From positions 1 to 64,000 of the forward strand of contig NZ_JBMGPW010000009.1 of NCBI RefSeq assembly GCF_049060325.1: DNA of 64,000 nucleotides, in the 5' to 3' direction. The position numbers and the translations under genes were made by a program. This document shows positions 61,101-64,000 of the stretch, in pieces. Source of the DNA: Vescimonas sanitatis. GTDB taxonomy: Bacteria > Bacillota > Clostridia > Oscillospirales > Oscillospiraceae. Below the pieces are notes generated by a model. It had not been told where the DNA came from. It saw only the letters and a list, made by a program, of their open reading frames with translations, and did not search any database. How positions within the stretch are numbered: position 1 is the stretch's first letter; every line of letters begins with the position of its first letter.

Positions 61101-62507
61101 ATGGCTGCATGTGCTTTCCTCGCAGCGCAGCTCCAGCTTGCTGATCACTCTGCCGTAATTGTAGGCATATGGCAGGCTCAACCGCTGCAGGTCCACGCGC
61201 CCATTTTCGTTGGGGATAAGAAGCTCCGTTGTGGTGCCCCAGTACTTCTTATACGGTTCCTGGTTGTGGCGCCACTGCCACCCTGTCGCGCTCAGCCACA
61301 CGGACTTCCCGTCCGAGGCTCCGATTTTGATGTTCTCTTCTATAATCATTGCAAATTCCTGATCTTGCATCACTGCCATGTAGTACGCCCGGTTCGAGCC
61401 TCTTCCGACCGCGGATGCAGACAGCTCTGTATAACCGTAGTCCTGATAAAGCGGAAAGGCCAGCGCAGTCAGCGTTGTGTCCTTGATCAGAATGTTCCCG
61501 CTGTTGCCGTTCATGCCGCCGCCGATGCCCGCGCCCAAGTAGCCCTGCGCCCTCACCACGCCGCCAGTGATGGAAATGTCATAGCCCGAACCGCCTCTTC
61601 CGCCACCGATTCCTGCGCCGGCATAGTTACTCCAAGCTTCGACCGTTCCACCGGAAATCTCGATATGATGCGCATCTTCCGACTTGTTCTGTCCGTCTTG
61701 ATCGCCGCTGCCTATTCCTGCTCCGCCTGACTCGCTGCCGGCATTCACCGTGCCGCCCTTGATATAAATAAAGCGTCCGGGGCCGCCCTGACCGCCACCG
61801 ATCCCTGCGCCTTCCGAAACGGACCGCACCGTCAGCTTGCCGGAATACACATAAATCTGCTCGCCGACGCCGCCCTGACCGCCGCCGATACCCGCACCGT
61901 ATACGCCGCTGGTCGCAAGAATCTCACCGCCATAGATACCCGTCGCCAGAGAGCCGAAATGAAGGTTCATGCCGTGTCCCTGCGAGAAGTTCTTGATTCC
62001 GACCTTTGAGCCTCCGATGCCAGCGCCATACCTGCCGCCTTCACACGTGAGCTTTGTCCCCGTCTGCACCAGAACCCGGAGATAGCCATCGGTTTTGTTT
62101 TTCTGCAGCGCAGCGAAGTTCTCCGCGCCGATCAGCTCGCTGTCCCCGCCGATAAAGTACAGGCAGGCGGAGGCGCCGCCGTAAAGCTCGATGGCAGGGC
62201 CGTCCTTGGGTGCCTGAAGGCGGACGCCGTCCAGAAAGATGTGCGGCGTAATGTTCTTGCCCTTGCCATCGATTTTGATCCGGTATTGAAAATACCAGTT
62301 CGGATCTGCGGAGCCCTTGATCAGATAGGTTTTGCTGTCCGTGATTTTCAATTCTTTGTTCTGGCCTGTAAGGTCCACGGTCTTGTCAAACGTCGTTGGG
62401 ACGGAAAGCTTGACATCCGGTAGCTCACCCGCAGCAAAGGCCGCTGTCGGCAGCAGCGTCAGCACCATGCAGCACAGCAGCAGGATGCTAAGTATTCGTT
62501 TCTTCAT
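58128..62507 (-). CDS. Large sortase-anchored surface protein
   Basis: The 1459-residue protein has a signal peptide (KKRILSILLLCCMVLTLLPTAAFA). A carbohydrate-binding/beta-helix region with repeated GAGIGGGQGG turns (about 100-330) follows, then Cys-rich HxxC segments, Ig-like domains, and two InlB-type repeats (GWYTEKNGG and GWYSERSLKN). The C-terminus is VPQTGD, a hydrophobic helix and an Arg-rich tail, a sortase signal. It should be exposed on the cell wall and may bind host or plant glycans. The ATG at 62507 has GGAGGAG upstream; the frame continues further but only as non-coding-like Arg/Gly-rich sequence. Confidence 0.9.
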   Translation of the reverse strand: MKKRILSILLLCCMVLTLLPTAAFAAGELPDVKLSVPTTFDKTVDLTGQNKELKITDSKTYLIKGSADPNWYFQYRIKIDGKGKNITPHIFLDGVRLQAPKDGPAIELYGGASACLYFIGGDSELIGAENFAALQKNKTDGYLRVLVQTGTKLTCEGGRYGAGIGGSKVGIKNFSQGHGMNLHFGSLATGIYGGEILATSGVYGAGIGGGQGGVGEQIYVYSGKLTVRSVSEGAGIGGGQGGPGRFIYIKGGTVNAGSESGGAGIGSGDQDGQNKSEDAHHIEISGGTVEAWSNYAGAGIGGGRGGSGYDISITGGVVRAQGYLGAGIGGGMNGNSGNILIKDTTLTALAFPLYQDYGYTELSASAVGRGSNRAYYMAVMQDQEFAMIIEENIKIGASDGKSVWLSATGWQWRHNQEPYKKYWGTTTELLIPNENGRVDLQRLSLPYAYNYGRVISKLELRCEESTCSHELGWTDRDGCHIWACVKCGARDPAAEMSKQNAKHIPGDWSKQKQLCTVCGYVMGTDTKAPVLEGLKNGESYTIEDVIDGNPGAYTFTVSDPAESGETSSGIKSVTINGEPQAGPTYRLPAPDGGNNDAGNEYTVVATDNAGNETTATVRTYRRHHVKVISQDGKKTYADLMLPHNEYLVLQIRLPAGVSATLTDQADGTEIPYDKENGEFRAGLITKSRTLVLNYSTEYPRVELRLGTGQYFTGYNADSDEPYYLKGASMDENSYQIGMWVDTDAKPGYYLSSPERYTQEELAALDGSLWKEYKIAEATPGSIVLPFILITIDAAAYEENGGWYVYAKATNPTGTTYVSTPKMIIDVENPKAIDFSTGKELVSNGKYWGDLRFTVEDSSPVTVRHYTSPGGTAELLTPDEKGVYTISAEYDGSTQHMLVIEDACGNTTSYKSFKVCWNYLINVREKDHWDAPPAQPIRISKGQNLQEALSNINIGVFAADTNDWIPVDVSWKIPDDYDPQSRREQTFTVLGTVVLEGTGARCPSGLDVVPRPGEEWKKNISVQVTVEGEPQYKVTVQDCKNGRVKVVNAAGTAEDGTPLFCKDELVMLSIAPDEGYMLSTLSVNGIPATVAAGEDTYTFVQPEGDVTITAAFEKRNEHTVTFEAGGGSEPEELPDEVPTAMPAKKVLHGSEYSLPECEFVAPEGKQFKAWEIGGTEYPVNAPVTVTADITVKALWEDAPPAHEHSYGDWSKDGTSHWHECTDDDCPKKPESIKDKAAHVYTDDADTTCNVCDYDRSVTPPAPTEFIVTFDAGDGTSSVGSMTTTNQKLSSLPSASRSKHSFNGWYTEKNGGTKVTTDTVFHAKTTVYAHWTYTGGGYYYPPVTYYTLRFETGGGSDISSVQGTYNAYIDLTQYVPTWRGHTFTGWYSERSLKNKVSGVYLAKDMTVYAGWRVTTVPQTGDSSVLGLWGFSLCTSLAGFLALTTWQIRRRRQEKSLQIIEK

Positions 62508-62857
62508 TGGCTTTTCTCCTCCTGTTCGTGTCGGTTCGGTTTGTCCGCCCCGCCTTTTTTCCGGTTTTCTCTGATTCTGAGCCGGAAACACAGCGCGGTG
62601 ATCGCCACCGCCGCGGCAAAGGAGACGACGGCTACCAGCACATAGCCGCCCGCGTCCTCCCGCAGCAGCATCGCGCCGAACACGCCCCATGCTTCCGGTT
62701 GCCCCGGCCCGGCGACCGTGCCCGCCGCCTGCGTCAGCACCGCGAACAGCAGCATACACGCTGCGGAGAGGCTTATTGCCTCGCGCCGCTGCCTTCGGCG
62801 GGTGTTTTCCCGCACCCGCTGCTTGACGAGTGCGACCCGTCTTGCGGTATCGTACAT
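62504..62857 (-). CDS. Small membrane protein coupled to the surface protein
   Basis: The 117-residue protein has a basic N-terminal helix (RRVALVKQRVRENTRRRQRRE), two membrane helices (about 29-48 and 70-92) and a charged C-terminus. It overlaps the surface-protein start by four bases. I do not recognise the family; the layout recalls small anti-sigma-like or secretion helper proteins. GGAGG lies ten bases before 62857. Confidence 0.65.
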   Translation of the reverse strand: MYDTARRVALVKQRVRENTRRRQRREAISLSAACMLLFAVLTQAAGTVAGPGQPEAWGVFGAMLLREDAGGYVLVAVVSFAAAVAITALCFRLRIRENRKKGGADKPNRHEQEEKSQ

Positions 62858-62970
62858 TTCGTTCGAACCTCCTCTCCGGTTTGTCTGAAACTGTGATAAA
62901 AACCCTTTCACTTATATAGGTACAAAAAAACGAAAAAACTCTCACCCAAAACGCAAAATTTTTCAAAAAA

Positions 62971-63000
62971 ATTTGAGAGCCGCCAAAAAGCAGCTCTCAG
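62971..63000 (-). terminator. Terminator of the PrsW gene
   Basis: TGAGAGC and GCTCTCA pair around a loop; on the minus strand an A/T-rich tract of seven T follows. Confidence 0.65.
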
Positions 63001-63015
63001 GGAGTAAATGTTCGG

Positions 63016-63645
63016 TTATTTCCTCTGCGATAAGCGGAAAACGGACCATCTTCCCGCCGCCACCAGCAGCACCGGCAGGGCGTAGGCGATGTACTGCGCC
63101 GCGCCGCCGTGGGCGATGAGCAAATTGTAGGTGGCGTGGAGGGTGATGGCCGCGCCCAGCAGCCCGCAGGTGCCCGCGATCTTCAGCCACGTCCGCCGCC
63201 ATGTGTATGCAAGCCCGCCGCCCACGATCAGGCCGCAGAGGACGTGCATGGCTCCCGTGCCGAAGCCCCGGAAGAAGATAAAGGAGAAGCGGTCCGCGCC
63301 GTTCTGAATGAGATAGCACACGTTTTCAAAGGTGGCGAAGCTCAGGGCAACCGTGATGGCGGCAGCCTTGATTTTATCCCCCTCCGGCTCAAACACCAGC
63401 AGATAGAACACCAGTGGCAGCAGCTTCATCATCTCCTCCACCACCGGTGCGATCTCCGCCGTGGCGGCAAGGGCGTCCGCCTGACACACCGCCGCGAGGA
63501 AGGTGTTGATATAGGCCGAGAGCAGGCACACTCCCATCCCGGCCATGCAGAACAGGAAGAAGCGGAGCTGCCGCCTGCCCATGCACAGGGCGGCCACCAG
63601 CAGCGGAGATACCATGCAGAGGAAGATATTTTCAATATAGGTCAT
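63016..63645 (-). CDS. PrsW-family intramembrane protease
   Basis: The 209-residue protein has about seven membrane helices and the PrsW active-site motifs: Glu70-Glu71 in PVVEEMMKLLP, FATFENVCYLI, MHVLCGLIVGGG and LHATYNLLI. PrsW cleaves the anti-sigma factor RsiW in Bacillus in response to envelope stress; the target here is unknown. The start at 63645 is inside the stop of the preceding gene (ATGA), so they are coupled. Confidence 0.82.
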   Translation of the reverse strand: MTYIENIFLCMVSPLLVAALCMGRRQLRFFLFCMAGMGVCLLSAYINTFLAAVCQADALAATAEIAPVVEEMMKLLPLVFYLLVFEPEGDKIKAAAITVALSFATFENVCYLIQNGADRFSFIFFRGFGTGAMHVLCGLIVGGGLAYTWRRTWLKIAGTCGLLGAAITLHATYNLLIAHGGAAQYIAYALPVLLVAAGRWSVFRLSQRK

Positions 63646-64000
63646 GCTTCCACCGCCTTTCTCGTGGCGGGCAGCAGCCACAGAATCGCAAGCGTCAGCA
63701 GCATATCGCACCAGAAGGTTGGGCTGGCCGGAGAGGTGTTCGGCCAGAAGCAGCCCACCGTCCAAAGCAGGTACTCCGAGAACGCAAAGCACAGCACGCC
63801 GATGTGGAAGTACCGCATATTCCGCGCCGTATCCGTCTGCCCGTTGGCGTAGACCAGCCCCCGGATGGCGCAGAAGGAGAGCCATATCATCATGCCGCAC
63901 CAGATCAGGTTGGAGAGAATGTCCCCGAAGGTGCAGTAGAACGCCAGCAGCGGCACGCCGAACGCAGGCGCGAGCCACGCCCTGCGGCAGCGGAAGCTGC
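63642..64000 (-). CDS. Partial membrane protein upstream of PrsW
   Basis: An open minus frame runs from the window edge to the stop at 63642 (about 119 residues visible) with four membrane helices (FGVPLLAFYCTFGDILSNLIW, LLWTVGCFW). The start lies outside the window; a GTG at 63953 is possible but the upstream codons also look coding. It is coupled to the PrsW gene and may be its membrane partner. Confidence 0.6.
   Translation of the reverse strand, partial: SFRCRRAWLAPAFGVPLLAFYCTFGDILSNLIWCGMMIWLSFCAIRGLVYANGQTDTARNMRYFHIGVLCFAFSEYLLWTVGCFWPNTSPASPTFWCDMLLTLAILWLLPATRKAVEA

Noticed and set aside
60579..61730. 383-codon plus-strand frame inside the surface-protein gene
   Set aside because: No domain or ribosome site; the opposite strand has a clear protein.
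62508..62966. Longer N-terminus for the large surface protein, up to 1612 residues
   Set aside because: The extra part is Arg/Gly-rich, antisense-like, and overlaps the small membrane protein gene; a signal peptide with a good ribosome site begins at 62507.

Overview
The window reads as chromosome of a GC-rich gut Firmicute of the Oscillospiraceae / Clostridia type. The signs are AGGAGG ribosome sites with many GTG/TTG starts, TTGACA-17-TATAAT promoters, an acyl-CoA dehydrogenase of butyrate-producer type, a K+-dependent membrane pyrophosphatase, and Tn916/Tn1549-type mobile DNA. The genus cannot be fixed from the sequence alone.

Left part (1-7.3 kb): a partial repeat-type surface protein, a permuted-papain-like protein, a secreted tandem-repeat protein followed by a response regulator/histidine kinase pair, two orphan proteins, and an ECF sigma/anti-sigma pair with an ECF-type promoter.

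Redox and metal island (7.4-33.6 kb): an Rrf2 regulator leads an operon with an unusual acyl-CoA dehydrogenase / ETF-alpha FAD domain / rubredoxin fusion and a flavodiiron protein. A nitroreductase plus a second flavodiiron protein follow. Then come thioredoxin/thioredoxin reductase under a second Rrf2, a Fur/PerR-type regulator with ferritin, an operon of two methyltransferases, an ATC-hydrolase-like protein, a ZIP transporter, a DUF6110 protein and a P1B-type ATPase, then DUF3793 plus flavodoxin. A zinc ABC system follows (ZnuA carries an inserted ZinT domain) with a Zur-like regulator, then lipoprotein MsrAB, rubredoxin, a ferredoxin-like protein and a divergent Crp/Fnr regulator. The genes fit a coordinated response to oxygen, peroxide or NO and to iron/zinc supply. 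Several palindromic operators are visible, two of them shared between operons.

Backbone (34.5-45.6 kb): tRNA-Arg(CCU) beside a decayed tRNA and an integrase remnant; TypA; then GH25 muramidase, RlmA, MATE exporter and cysteine desulfurase on the minus strand; and MtaB, YfbR-type nucleotidase, ACT protein, UPF0210 protein and GNAT on the plus strand. A short AT-rich motif recurs six times here without explanation.

Mobile region (45.6-57.7 kb): a 6.7 kb integrative mobilizable element bounded by a 13-bp direct repeat (TnpV, SdpI/SdpR cargo, MobL relaxase, Xis, XRE regulator, Tn916-type integrase). After it come VanZ, a LysM fragment, the membrane pyrophosphatase, and a Tn1549-like conjugative remnant that stops inside the Walker A motif of its coupling protein.

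Right end (58-64 kb): a 1459-residue sortase-anchored surface protein with a small membrane partner, and a PrsW-type membrane protease with a partial membrane protein.
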